From the NCBI GenBank assembly GCA_021776345.1, contig JAJFGC010000217.1, positions 1 through 58,217 on the forward strand: a stretch of DNA of 58,217 bases, read 5' to 3'. Origin of the DNA: Hyphococcus sp. (GTDB lineage: Bacteria > Pseudomonadota > Alphaproteobacteria > Caulobacterales > Parvularculaceae). The translations under genes were made by a program, and so were the position numbers. Positions 9,800-19,594 of this stretch are shown piece after piece. Positions within the stretch are counted from its first letter, which is position 1. The number at the start of each line of letters is the position of its first letter. A model generated the notes under the pieces. The model had not been told where the DNA came from and did no database searches. It was given only the letters and a program-made list of their open reading frames with translations.

Positions 9800-11004
9800 T
9801 CGAGGCCGAGATGACCGAGGGCGCGATCAAGGCGTTGCAATTGGGTCGGCCAACGATAACGATCCACAATCAACGCGCGCGCAGCAGCGCCGATGCGCGC
9901 CGCTTTATCGTCATCATTTAATAACGAATGGATGTGAACCGCCGTCTCGGCCGCATTGTCGGCGACAAGGTATGTCTCGTCATGTCGGCCTGAAATACCG
10001 GTTACCGCTTCTGGGGTTGCAACAATTGGCGTTGCCATCGCCATCGCTTCGAGCACTTTATTCTGGATGCCGCGTGCGACACGAAGCGGCGCGACAACGA
10101 GCTTTGCTTGTTGCAACCAGGGGCGCACATCCTCGACCCGGCCGGTGACGGAAATACCGTCACATCCATCCAAAGCGTGAATTTTTCTAACCGGATTGGC
10201 GCCGACAATCGCAAGATTTAACGACGGCGATTGTTTGCGAACAATCGGCCAGACTTTATCAACGAACTCGGTTATCGCCTCAACATTGGCGCGGTAGTCC
10301 ATAGCGCCGACAAAAACGACTTCGGCGCCCGCAAGAGGCTGCGGCAATACCAGTGCGGGATTAAAATAATCCGCATCGACGCCGTTTGACCACCAGCCAA
10401 CATCTCGCTCAAGCCCCGGGCGGCAATTAAACAGGGTCGCTTCCGCTGGCGTTATGGCAAAACTCGCATCGGCCCAGTTAACGATGTCAGTTTCAAGCGC
10501 CGCAAGGCGACGGCCTTCGCGGGCGTAGATCCAGTTCATCGGCGGCGACGCGCCTTCAGAATATGCGCGCCATTTTTCAGAATCCGCATCACAGAAATCA
10601 ATGACCCGCTGCCGGCCAGGGATAGCCTTCCTAATATATTGCGCCATAGTCGAGGAGAACGCGATCTCCGCGACCAGTGGTTTTTTGCGCAGCTTTGAAA
10701 CTGCCATGCGCATCCGATGGTCGTTGTAAAACGCGACCGACAAAGGCTTGCCAGTAACAAAGCCGCTGACAGATTTTGCTTTCATCTTTAGCGGATCAAG
10801 ACGAATAAGGGTGGTGCTGGCGCAAACGGATCGCAGAAAGGCAGCATGTTCAAAATCTGCTGGATCATCGACAAAGCAAGCTAAATGTACGCGGAACGAC
10901 CGCGTTAAATGTTTAAGCAACCGCCACGACCGGATCTTGTCCCCTTTGTTTGGCGGATATGGAATGCGATGCGAAAGAAACAAAACTTCAGGTTTGCCGG
11001 TCAT
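9754..11004 (-). CDS. Glycosyltransferase, XrtA/PEP-CTERM-associated type (TIGR03087-like)
   Basis: PEVLFLSHRIPYPPNKGDKIRSWRLLKHL start; GT4-like C-terminal half; ATGA overlap with upstream gene. Confidence 0.85.
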   Translation of the reverse strand: MTGKPEVLFLSHRIPYPPNKGDKIRSWRLLKHLTRSFRVHLACFVDDPADFEHAAFLRSVCASTTLIRLDPLKMKAKSVSGFVTGKPLSVAFYNDHRMRMAVSKLRKKPLVAEIAFSSTMAQYIRKAIPGRQRVIDFCDADSEKWRAYSEGASPPMNWIYAREGRRLAALETDIVNWADASFAITPAEATLFNCRPGLERDVGWWSNGVDADYFNPALVLPQPLAGAEVVFVGAMDYRANVEAITEFVDKVWPIVRKQSPSLNLAIVGANPVRKIHALDGCDGISVTGRVEDVRPWLQQAKLVVAPLRVARGIQNKVLEAMAMATPIVATPEAVTGISGRHDETYLVADNAAETAVHIHSLLNDDDKAARIGAAARALIVDRYRWPTQLQRLDRALGHLGLDYSSSSAALSVYESA

Positions 11005-12089
11005 GGGAAATTCCGCGCCAGCAACGGCCCCGCAATATTCACAACCGGCACAGGCAGACGCCGCCATAGCTTTACGAAGGTCGCAAATTTCGGATTGTTT
11101 GGATTAACGTTCGGCTGTTCATCGCCAGCAATCAGTTTGTACTGATAATATAGCGGTGTCGGTTTGGCGTCCCAAAGTTCTTTAAACCGATAAGGCCCCG
11201 TCCCGATTTTGCTGCGGCCAAAGTCAAACGTTTTATATCCGTCCGATGCAGCACGGCGCATTAGCGCCCAATACTGGTACTCATGGGCGTTCACCTCACG
11301 ACCAGCCGCCATGGCGCCGAAATAATAAGGCATGACAGCGTCTTTAAAATAAAAACTCAACAGCGCGCCGGCAATCTCTCCATTAACTTCCGTGAACGAT
11401 ATTTCTACGCGGCGTTCAAAAACCTGCAAAAGGTGAGCGAGAAATCGTTTTGGAAAAACCGGCGTACCATGATTGCGCAGGGACCGTGCGTAAACATCAT
11501 AGAAACGCGACGCGTCCATCTCGACCCATTCCTTCAAGACGCCGCTTTGCTTTGCGGCAACCGCCTTGCGAATGGCGCGTCGGCGGCTGCGCCGTAAGCC
11601 ATTCAAATGATCGTCTGCATGGGGCGGCATCGTCATGCGGAACGTCGCGTATATATCCGCCTTTATTTGCCAATTATCGAGGACAGCATTTTCGCTGCGC
11701 AATTCCACATATTTAACATTGCGCGCGGCGCCTTCTGACGCCGCGGCGTCAGCAAGGGCAGAGATAACATCAAGATCATCGCCGATGGGACCGCCGCCAA
11801 CAGTGAAGGCCGTCGAAATTAACGACCGGCCCAGCAAAGGCGCTTTGACATCAACAAGCGGCAGGACACCGACCACGCGGTTGCCGCGACGCGCAATCAA
11901 AAACACCGGCTCATACCCGTATGCCGCCTCGATAATGTCGCCCCATCCGTAAAGATGAAAGAAACTACCCTCTTGATGCTGTTCCACATAGGCGTCCCAC
12001 GCCGCAGCTTCAGCTGCACCGCTGCGACCGATGGTTACTGGCGCCAAGAGATCATTTGCCGGTTTTAGTTTTTCTGCAACGACGATCAT
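11001..12089 (-). CDS. FemAB-like acyltransferase, XrtA/PEP-CTERM-associated type (TIGR03019-like)
   Basis: SFFHLYGWGDIIEAAYGYEPVFLIARR...GGGPIGDD; KTFDFGRSKIGTGPYRFKELWDAKPTPLYYQY. Confidence 0.85.
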   Translation of the reverse strand: MIVVAEKLKPANDLLAPVTIGRSGAAEAAAWDAYVEQHQEGSFFHLYGWGDIIEAAYGYEPVFLIARRGNRVVGVLPLVDVKAPLLGRSLISTAFTVGGGPIGDDLDVISALADAAASEGAARNVKYVELRSENAVLDNWQIKADIYATFRMTMPPHADDHLNGLRRSRRRAIRKAVAAKQSGVLKEWVEMDASRFYDVYARSLRNHGTPVFPKRFLAHLLQVFERRVEISFTEVNGEIAGALLSFYFKDAVMPYYFGAMAAGREVNAHEYQYWALMRRAASDGYKTFDFGRSKIGTGPYRFKELWDAKPTPLYYQYKLIAGDEQPNVNPNNPKFATFVKLWRRLPVPVVNIAGPLLARNFP

Positions 12090-12991
12090 GAGGTTGCGCC
12101 CCTTATGCCAAGCGCTTGATCGACACGCCCCCAGGGGAAAGTCTTTAAAACAATGTCTAGCTTGTGCGGCATTGTTTTCAGATTAAGATAATGCCTTAAT
12201 TTTGATTTTACCGAAGCGCGTTTAATGCGCGGCTGACCTGAATCAATTTCCCAGGGATGAAAATAAAAAATAACGGGCCCTTGAAGGGTCTTTCCGGCGT
12301 GGCGCAGCATCATTTTCGAAACCTCAACCGGCGCCGCGCGAAACCAGCCGCCGCCCGCGCAACTTATCCGCCGGCCCAGGAACTCAACCGTCGCAACCGG
12401 CGCTTCAATGAAACGCTCATCTTTTATTGGTTGATAAGGGCTCTGCGGTGCTGACGCATCGCCATAATGGTCGTGGGAAATTGGATGCGTGCTTGATGAA
12501 TACGCATAGCCTTCACGCTGCAGAATTTCGTGCGCCCATGGCGTCGTGTGATCAATTGAAAAGCCGGCGGCGCGGTAACCGCGCACTTCTACGCCAGCAA
12601 TATCTTCAAGCAACTTCTTGGTCTGCGAAACATCGCGTGCAAACTCACCCGGCGTTTGTTCATTAACCTTGGTGTGGTCGGCCCCGTGGCTGCCCAGTTC
12701 GTGACCGCGCGCCACAATCTCACGAATAAGCGCCGGATCTCGCTGCGCCACCCACCCCAAGGTAAAAAATGTCGCCGTTGCGCCGCGCGCCTCGAAAAGA
12801 TCAAGGCAAGCGCGGGTCGCATCACCAACGCGCGGGGCAAAGCCGTCCCAGCTTTGTTTTCTGATCACATCAGAAAACGCCCAGACCTGAAAATAATCCT
12901 CAACATCGACCGAGAGGGCATAGCCGCCCGTTTCAGCATGGGTCTCAACTCGTGTGTCTGTCATGGCGTCCATAGACCGTCCGCCTTTCAA
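12086..12991 (-). CDS. Polysaccharide deacetylase, XrtA-associated type (TIGR03006-like)
   Basis: SVDVEDYFQVWAFSDVI; GHELGSHGADHTKV; RGYRAAGFSI. Confidence 0.88.
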   Translation of the reverse strand: MKGGRSMDAMTDTRVETHAETGGYALSVDVEDYFQVWAFSDVIRKQSWDGFAPRVGDATRACLDLFEARGATATFFTLGWVAQRDPALIREIVARGHELGSHGADHTKVNEQTPGEFARDVSQTKKLLEDIAGVEVRGYRAAGFSIDHTTPWAHEILQREGYAYSSSTHPISHDHYGDASAPQSPYQPIKDERFIEAPVATVEFLGRRISCAGGGWFRAAPVEVSKMMLRHAGKTLQGPVIFYFHPWEIDSGQPRIKRASVKSKLRHYLNLKTMPHKLDIVLKTFPWGRVDQALGIRGATS

Positions 12992-13000
12992 GATTTACGC

Positions 13001-14491
13001 CTAACGCCAGGCGTTCCGAATATCCTTAAGCAAGGTTTCGGCGCGCGCGAGACTGGCGGAGATTTTTTGCCGCCCGGCATCACGTTTCGTGTCATTTTCT
13101 TTTAGCGAGCGTCGTAAGCGCTGCACGCTGACATGAGCTTCCTTCAGCTCGTCGCGTGTCTCATTGACCGAGCGAATAACCGATTTACGCCAATCGCTGG
13201 CGTGACCGGTCGTTGATGCAGCTTGTGGCGTATCATTTGTTTGCACAATCTCCGGCATCTCTTTCCCCTCTTCGATCGTTTCGCTCGCCGCAGCGATCGC
13301 TGTCGCGACATCATTGAGTGTCGCCTCCTGGCGCGGCGCGTCTTCCTCCGACGTTTTCTCGGGCGTCTCATCGCTTCGTTTTGCGCGCAGACGATCAAAA
13401 ACACTCCCGGAAGCAGTCTGGAGGGCAGGCGAAGGCGCAGCTTTTTCCGATGCCAGGGTATCGCGCCCATCGGCGGGACCAGTCGCTTTTGCCGCGTTGT
13501 TGTCATCTTTCGAAGCTGCAAGTTTTAATACTGGCGGCATGGCTTTTTGGCGCGCGCTCTCAATCGGAACGATTACGTCCCCATTGGCCGCAAGTGGAAC
13601 TATCTGTTCTTCTTGTTCGCAGACCTCATCAACCTTCTTGGCCTGCGGCATGGCCGTGCTCTTGGGGTCATCACTGCCGAGATTTTCTTCTTTCAACTCA
13701 TCGACAACCGTTTTGACGATGCTCGCATCAATCTCGTGACGCTTTTCCAGTGCACAATAAAGCATCAACCGATTACAAAGCGTGTTGATGCGCCGCGGAC
13801 GACCTTCCGTCTCCGCAAAAACCGCATCAATGCCGCCCTCTGCAAACACAGGGTCTTCTTTCCAGCCCGCCACCGAAAGGCGATGCAGAATATATTCTTT
13901 GGTTTCTTCGCGGCTCAAATTCTCAAGATGATAGGACGCAATGACACGTTGCTTGAGTTGTTCCATGTCGTCGGCCGACATCATTTCACGAAATTCCGGC
14001 TGACCGACCAGAAAAACCTGAAACAACGGGGTGCCATCATAGTCAATATTGGACAGCATACGCAGCTCTTCCAGCGTTTCTCGCGGCAGATTTTGCGCCT
14101 CATCCATAATCAACAAAACGCGCTTGCCGCGATTAAGCTGGTCAAACAGATAATCTTCAAAAGCTTCGAGTTGCCCGGTGCGCCCCTCCCCTTCCGGTTC
14201 AATACGAAAGGCCGACAGGATGTGTTCCAAAAGCTCGTCCGGGCCGACATTCGATGTCAGTAACTGGGCGGCGACAATATTGGATCGATTGAGTTGATCG
14301 AGCAATTGACCGATCAGCATGGTTTTCCCAGCGCCGACCGGCCCTGTGATGACGATAAACCCCTCGGCTTGCTTCAATCCGTAGTGAAGGTAGGCCATCG
14401 CCTTGTTGTGGCTGCGGCTACCAAAAAAATACTTCGGATCTGGATTAAGCCGGAAAGGCGCGCCGGATAACTCAAAATACTCTTCATACAT
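13001..14491 (-). CDS. XrtA-associated ATPase (TIGR03015-like, ExeA-type AAA) with long charged C-terminal tail
   Basis: MYEEYFELSGAPFRLNPDPKYFFGSRSHNKAMAYLHYGLKQAEGFIVITGPVGAGKT. Confidence 0.87.
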   Translation of the reverse strand: MYEEYFELSGAPFRLNPDPKYFFGSRSHNKAMAYLHYGLKQAEGFIVITGPVGAGKTMLIGQLLDQLNRSNIVAAQLLTSNVGPDELLEHILSAFRIEPEGEGRTGQLEAFEDYLFDQLNRGKRVLLIMDEAQNLPRETLEELRMLSNIDYDGTPLFQVFLVGQPEFREMMSADDMEQLKQRVIASYHLENLSREETKEYILHRLSVAGWKEDPVFAEGGIDAVFAETEGRPRRINTLCNRLMLYCALEKRHEIDASIVKTVVDELKEENLGSDDPKSTAMPQAKKVDEVCEQEEQIVPLAANGDVIVPIESARQKAMPPVLKLAASKDDNNAAKATGPADGRDTLASEKAAPSPALQTASGSVFDRLRAKRSDETPEKTSEEDAPRQEATLNDVATAIAAASETIEEGKEMPEIVQTNDTPQAASTTGHASDWRKSVIRSVNETRDELKEAHVSVQRLRRSLKENDTKRDAGRQKISASLARAETLLKDIRNAWR

Positions 14492-14494
14492 GAC

Positions 14495-16186
14495 TTAAAA
14501 TTCCAGCGTAGCTCCCACCATGACTGTGTTTTCGCTATACTCTAATTGATCAATCGGAGAAAATCGCTCCGCATGTGAGTACTCGGCAAAAGCGGAAACA
14601 TTTTCATAAACGCGATACGCGCCGCCCACTCTGCCAATGACTGTATTGGTAACGCCGTTACTGGCTGCAACCTGTGCACAATCCGTCATCGCATCAAACA
14701 GAATATCGGTCGTATCTAGCCCGAAAATTGTCGGATTTGCTTCGCATACGGCTGGATCAATTGTTGTATCCGTCCGACGATAGTCAATTCCGCCATAGGC
14801 TGTGACGCGGCGTGACAGACGACGCCTCGCATCAAATGCCACGCCGTAGGTTTCAATTTCTCTAAAACCGAAATCGCCATCGCTAAAGTTGCCCCTGAGG
14901 GTAAATTCACTGCGACCGTAGACACCTGAGAGCGCTGCAAATGCCTGATCGGTGACGCTGACACCAACAGTCTGGGCAGAGCGACCGCCAATGACGTTTG
15001 AATATCTGTTTGCAGACTCAATCAGTTCACGCGGCGACAATTCCTGGCCTTCACGCAGTCGGTCGGCGAATTCGAGGGTGCGCGTTTGAACGCCCCTAAA
15101 TTGAGAATTCACGCCCTGCGCCCGCGTCTGGAAGGTTCGCCCGGCGCCAGCCGCAAAAGTCAGCCGATTGGTCAGCTCGTAAAATACATCGGCGTCGATG
15201 AAGTCACCGCCGTAACGTTCGCCATATTCAAATCTCAGCCGGGTGCGCCGATTAGGCTGAGCCGTAACGCCAGCCCGCCAGAACACGCCGGACAACTCAT
15301 CGTCATCAAAGAACAAAGCCGCCGCCGCGTCAGTCTCGATCTCATCGTACCCAACTGCGCCGCTGACCGAAAGCGTGCGGTTCAAGGCAAACTGCGCATC
15401 AGCAAAAAATGATCCTTGCTGGAAATTGAAATCAGGTAAAAAACCGGAACCGGATTCTTCCGTATCATTACCATAAGCCGAAAGGCGAATGCGTACGCGA
15501 TCAAACAAGTTACCACTTTCGTAGCTCGCCAACGCCTCATGCGACTTCGAGTCATTCAGCAAATTACCCCCCAAAATATTCGCGCCCACAACGTCATCTT
15601 CAACAAAAATCTGCGAATATCGGTATCGCATCTCCACGGACGATTGATTGGGCAATTCGTGATAAACATAGGGACTTGCGGAAAACGAATGAACATTAGC
15701 TTGTTGGTTTCTGCCATTGTTCAAGCTTCCGCTGAACCGCGCATTGTCTCCGACCAGTTGGCGAGATGTTTGCGCAGAGACGTCAACATAAAGCCAATTG
15801 TCTGCGGCGGTGAATGTGCTGGTCGCACCAATATTTTGGTTGACGTTAAAATCGCTTCGATCAATCAGATATGAAAAATCGAGATCGCCAAGCACAATTC
15901 CGGTGAGGCGGTTGGTGCTAACGATGGCGCCGCCCGACAGACCGGTCGATAAAATAAACTCCCCATCCTTGAGCGCGTCGCGCCGCAAGTCGATGTTATC
16001 CGTGTAGCTCACTCGCGCTGAGACGCCGACGGAATAGCCAAGATAATCGGTCCGCAATTTCAGCGGGGCGCCGTCATTGTCGACTTGTGCAACTGCGGCG
16101 CTGCCCATCACGCTAATGCCGGCTCCGGCCAACAATGCTTTTTTCAATCCTTGCATAGAATATCTGCCGATTTTATTTTGCTTCAT
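14495..16186 (-). CDS. Outer-membrane beta-barrel, PEP-CTERM-system type (TIGR03016-like)
   Basis: Signal peptide MKQNKIGRYSMQGLKKALLAGAGISVMGSAAVAQ; beta-barrel-like repeats ending in ...TLEF. Confidence 0.8.
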   Translation of the reverse strand: MKQNKIGRYSMQGLKKALLAGAGISVMGSAAVAQVDNDGAPLKLRTDYLGYSVGVSARVSYTDNIDLRRDALKDGEFILSTGLSGGAIVSTNRLTGIVLGDLDFSYLIDRSDFNVNQNIGATSTFTAADNWLYVDVSAQTSRQLVGDNARFSGSLNNGRNQQANVHSFSASPYVYHELPNQSSVEMRYRYSQIFVEDDVVGANILGGNLLNDSKSHEALASYESGNLFDRVRIRLSAYGNDTEESGSGFLPDFNFQQGSFFADAQFALNRTLSVSGAVGYDEIETDAAAALFFDDDELSGVFWRAGVTAQPNRRTRLRFEYGERYGGDFIDADVFYELTNRLTFAAGAGRTFQTRAQGVNSQFRGVQTRTLEFADRLREGQELSPRELIESANRYSNVIGGRSAQTVGVSVTDQAFAALSGVYGRSEFTLRGNFSDGDFGFREIETYGVAFDARRRLSRRVTAYGGIDYRRTDTTIDPAVCEANPTIFGLDTTDILFDAMTDCAQVAASNGVTNTVIGRVGGAYRVYENVSAFAEYSHAERFSPIDQLEYSENTVMVGATLEF

Positions 16187-17084
16187 GGGAAGCACCCTCC
16201 GCTGGCGCGCTTTTTGATGACTGGCGTTCCGCGTCATCGCTCAGCCCGTAATATTCATAAGATCCGTAGTGAGATCCGCCCGACCCGATCATACACCGAT
16301 TTAGCATCATGCTGACATTCGGGTTGATGTCGAGGAGTTCGTCGACCGCTGATGCAACCGCAGGTTCAGGCGTTGAATTCGCCTCCACCACAAAGACGAT
16401 CTCATCGACATATTTAGCCAGGATCACCGCCTCTGTCGTCGCCAGAACCGGCGGTGCATCAATGATGATTAATCGGTCGGCGGCCTCCGTCGATAGCCCA
16501 GTCAGGAGGCGTTTGCACTCATCGGTGGCGAACAGATCAGAGACCCGGTCAATTTGCGCACCTTCGGGCAATACCGAGAGCGGCGCCTGATTGGCGCGGA
16601 ATTGAAGCGCATCCGTCTTTATCGACGGATCAAGCAAGCGATCAGTCAGGCCTGGACCTGAAGGCAAGCCTAACCGGTTGCGAACTTTTGGGCGTAGAAT
16701 ATCGGCATCGACCAACAACGTCTCGATCTGATCCTCCATCGCGAAGCTAAGCGCGAGGTTCAGCGCACTGAATGTTTTGCCCTCGCCTGCGCGCGATGAC
16801 GTCACCAGAATAAGATTGCGCTGACGGCCAGGCATTCGATAGGCTTGGCGTTCGCCGCTTGCGCGCAGAAAGCCAATCCGTCTTAACAGCCGGCGTTTGA
16901 CCGCCCGCAATTCCAAGGCAAGGCGCGAGGCTTTCGCCGCTGGGTGATAAAACCCGCTGTGCGCCAGCGCGTTATCATCGAGATCGAAATGGCGCGGCCC
17001 GGTCGCAATTTTCGGCGCACTTACCTTGCCGTTACTGGAAATATCGGTGATTGAACCCGCGGCTTTTTCGATAACACTCATCAC
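16173..17084 (-). CDS. BY-type tyrosine autokinase, XrtA-associated (TIGR03018-like)
   Basis: Walker A SSRAGEGKTFSALNLA, LLVDADILRP, RLIIIDAPPV, C-terminal tyrosine cluster HYGSYEYYGL. Confidence 0.87.
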   Translation of the reverse strand: MMSVIEKAAGSITDISSNGKVSAPKIATGPRHFDLDDNALAHSGFYHPAAKASRLALELRAVKRRLLRRIGFLRASGERQAYRMPGRQRNLILVTSSRAGEGKTFSALNLALSFAMEDQIETLLVDADILRPKVRNRLGLPSGPGLTDRLLDPSIKTDALQFRANQAPLSVLPEGAQIDRVSDLFATDECKRLLTGLSTEAADRLIIIDAPPVLATTEAVILAKYVDEIVFVVEANSTPEPAVASAVDELLDINPNVSMMLNRCMIGSGGSHYGSYEYYGLSDDAERQSSKSAPAEGASHEAK

Positions 17085-18619
17085 AATGCGTTTCCTTGCA
17101 TTGCCACATCAGTAGGCTGCCCAGCGGCGCCCTTCTCGGACGGTAACTGGAACACGGTGAGGTAGGTGTAAAAAACACCGACGAGAAATAACGCCGCAAT
17201 CATACCGCCAAGTTTTTTCAGATCGCTTATCCGGCCAGCGACAACCGCCGGCGACGGCGCCTCACTCAAGGCGCCAAGAACCGGCAGGCCAAACGCTTCT
17301 TGCAGTTCGCCGGCTTGCGTGTAGCTCTTGTCGAGCACGGTCAAGAGCCACGCGGCGCCGGCGCCAGCGCCTGCGCTAATGAAAAGAACACCGATAATCA
17401 GTAAGAGCCGGGGCGGATCGGATGGCACTAACGCTGTCTGTGGTCGCTCAAAAATCTGATACTCGACACCACGCCCTGCAGCGCCAAGATTTTTCGTCAG
17501 CTCAAGGCGATCACGGCGAGAAAGCAACTCATCGTATGTTTTTTGAGTCTGTTCATATTCGCGGATGATCTGCTGCAGGCCGGCCTCTACCTCCGGCGCC
17601 TGCCCAACGGCAAAGTCGAGGGCTTCAAGTTCTTCACGCAGAGTTTCCTCACGCGCCTTAAGGATGCCGATAGATTGCTCAGCAACCTTGAGCTCTGAAT
17701 GCAGTCGGATAAAATCGGGATTTGACGATAACGTACCGCCGCCAGCGCCATCCAACTGTTCAATTCGGGCAACCACGCCGCGAATATCTGGATGCGTCTC
17801 TTGATACTTGCTGCGCAAATCCGCGAGTTCAACTTTCAATTTGTCGATTTCGTCGCCGGATGTTGTCCGCGGCGTTGCAGAAATCAAATTCTGCAAAGTC
17901 AGAATGCGGCCGCTCGTTCGCTGCAGCTCGTCACTGACGCGGAGCATTTCGTTTTCTTTTAGTTCGCGTCGACGTACTGTCCCCTGACTGCCCGCAAGTT
18001 CCGTTGCATTCGCCCGTCGATAGGTTGCAACCGCCCGTTCGTTCGCCGTCAGCTTTTCTTCAAACTGCTCTATCTGCAAATTGAGACGCCGGCGCGCGGC
18101 TTCGCTTTCTGACAGGGTCGCGCCGAGATCCTGTTCGATCAGCATGTTCAACACGGCATCGACAACGGCTCGGGCAGTTTCCGGATCGCTGTTGGCGTAG
18201 GAAATCACAAAATACATGTCGCGTGGGCTGTCGATGGTGATTTCTTCCGCCACCCAATTAACTAATGATTCCATCTTGGCCCGGCGCTCAACGTCGGTTC
18301 GCGCCTCAATCGTTTCATCAAGTCCGGACCGGAGAATGATCTCCTGGACATTCGGCCGGGTCAGGAGCTGTAATCGCATTACTTCAACCCGTTGGGTGTA
18401 ATCCGGGCGAGCAGTGAAACCGTTTAACACTGGCTCCAAAATTGTCTCGGTTTGCACAAAGACGTGCGCACGGGATTCATACTGATCAGGAAGCAGCCAG
18501 ACCGCAAACCACCCAAGCACGGAGACGAGCCAGACAACGGCGATGATCGTCCATCGCCGGCGCCAAAGACCGTTCACATGCCGGATGACCGGCGGCGGCA
18601 GTTCGGAAAACTCAAACAC
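17081..18619 (-). CDS. Polysaccharide chain-length determinant (Wzz-like; TIGR03007-like)
   Basis: N- and C-terminal TM helices, long coiled-coil, YESRAHVFVQTETILEPVL; overlaps tyrosine kinase start. Confidence 0.87.
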   Translation of the reverse strand: MFEFSELPPPVIRHVNGLWRRRWTIIAVVWLVSVLGWFAVWLLPDQYESRAHVFVQTETILEPVLNGFTARPDYTQRVEVMRLQLLTRPNVQEIILRSGLDETIEARTDVERRAKMESLVNWVAEEITIDSPRDMYFVISYANSDPETARAVVDAVLNMLIEQDLGATLSESEAARRRLNLQIEQFEEKLTANERAVATYRRANATELAGSQGTVRRRELKENEMLRVSDELQRTSGRILTLQNLISATPRTTSGDEIDKLKVELADLRSKYQETHPDIRGVVARIEQLDGAGGGTLSSNPDFIRLHSELKVAEQSIGILKAREETLREELEALDFAVGQAPEVEAGLQQIIREYEQTQKTYDELLSRRDRLELTKNLGAAGRGVEYQIFERPQTALVPSDPPRLLLIIGVLFISAGAGAGAAWLLTVLDKSYTQAGELQEAFGLPVLGALSEAPSPAVVAGRISDLKKLGGMIAALFLVGVFYTYLTVFQLPSEKGAAGQPTDVAMQGNAL

Positions 18620-18652
18620 TAAACTTCCTTCATCCTCCCGAGAAAGCTTCCC

Positions 18653-19294
18653 CTAAAATACGCTTTCAGGGATCAACACGACGTCGCCCGGCAGCATCGG
18701 CACATTTGCGGCGATGTTGCCTTTGCGTAAGAGATCATCGAGACGCAAGCGATAAGAGTTTCGTTCTTCGCCCTTGCCGCGAATCAGCACCGCTTTATTG
18801 CCAGCCGCAAATTCGGTTAGCCCGCCAACCGCAACCATCACATCAAGCACGGTCATGCCCGTCTGGTAGGGCAGTGCTATCGGCTGCTGCGCCTCACCAA
18901 GGACGCGCACTTGCTGATCAAACGTCGATGAGAAGTTGCTGACGATAACCGTCACTTCCGGTGTTTTGACGAAACGCTTCAACGAGACTTCAAGATCGCC
19001 GGCCAATTGTGACGGCGTTTTGCCTGATGCGACCATGTCTTCGACCAATGGTGTCGAAATTCGACCGTCCGGACGCACGGTCACATTGGTCGATAGTTCC
19101 GGCGCGCGCCAAACGAAAATCTCAAGCTGGTCGAGCGGACCGATCAAATAATCAGGGGACGCGTCAGCAGCGTCAATCGCTGTAGACGGAGCGGCTTGCA
19201 GTTGCTCACCGCCATCAATGATTGAACAACCGGCAATCATTGCGGCCGCTGCGCCAAGCAGAGCGAAGCGGCAAAACTGGTAAATCTTTGTCAT
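18653..19294 (-). CDS. Polysaccharide export lipoprotein (Wza-like; TIGR03027-like)
   Basis: Lipobox AAAAMIAGC; YLIGPLDQLEIFVWRAPELSTNVTVRPDGRISTPLVEDMVASGKTPSQLA. Confidence 0.9.
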   Translation of the reverse strand: MTKIYQFCRFALLGAAAAMIAGCSIIDGGEQLQAAPSTAIDAADASPDYLIGPLDQLEIFVWRAPELSTNVTVRPDGRISTPLVEDMVASGKTPSQLAGDLEVSLKRFVKTPEVTVIVSNFSSTFDQQVRVLGEAQQPIALPYQTGMTVLDVMVAVGGLTEFAAGNKAVLIRGKGEERNSYRLRLDDLLRKGNIAANVPMLPGDVVLIPESVF

Positions 19295-19304
19295 AGTTCT
19301 TTCC

Positions 19305-19374
19305 TTAGGGTCTCCGAGACGAGACTGTGTTGCAGTAAAATCATCACAATTCCGTATTCAGTTTAGGGTCTCCG
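19305..19374. repeat. 12-bp direct repeat TTAGGGTCTCCG (19305-19316 and 19363-19374) in the 5' leader of the EPS export operon
   Basis: Exact match, 58-bp period. Confidence 0.7.
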
Positions 19375-19441
19375 CAATTTCTTTGCCATGGCGCGGCTTC
19401 CCCCTTGTGGAAAGTTAAAGAAGGCAAAATGAAGGCTAATA

Positions 19442-19561
19442 GATTCAGAGGCTTGGACTGTTAACTCGCCCGAAAATTTTTGCATGCGTCGACCCCTTTC
19501 AACCGCTTACGCCTCATCTTGGTTAAGAATCGAACACTCCAACCAAACGATTCGCCGAATC
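19442..19561. promoter_or_regulatory. Cluster of GANTC (CcrM-type) sites upstream of the EPS operon
   Basis: GATTC 19442, GAATC 19527, GATTC 19549, GAATC 19557; the last two form the palindrome GATTCGCCGAATC. Confidence 0.5.
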
Positions 19562-19594
19562 AGGTGTATTCGGAACTGGTAAGACGGTTAATCC

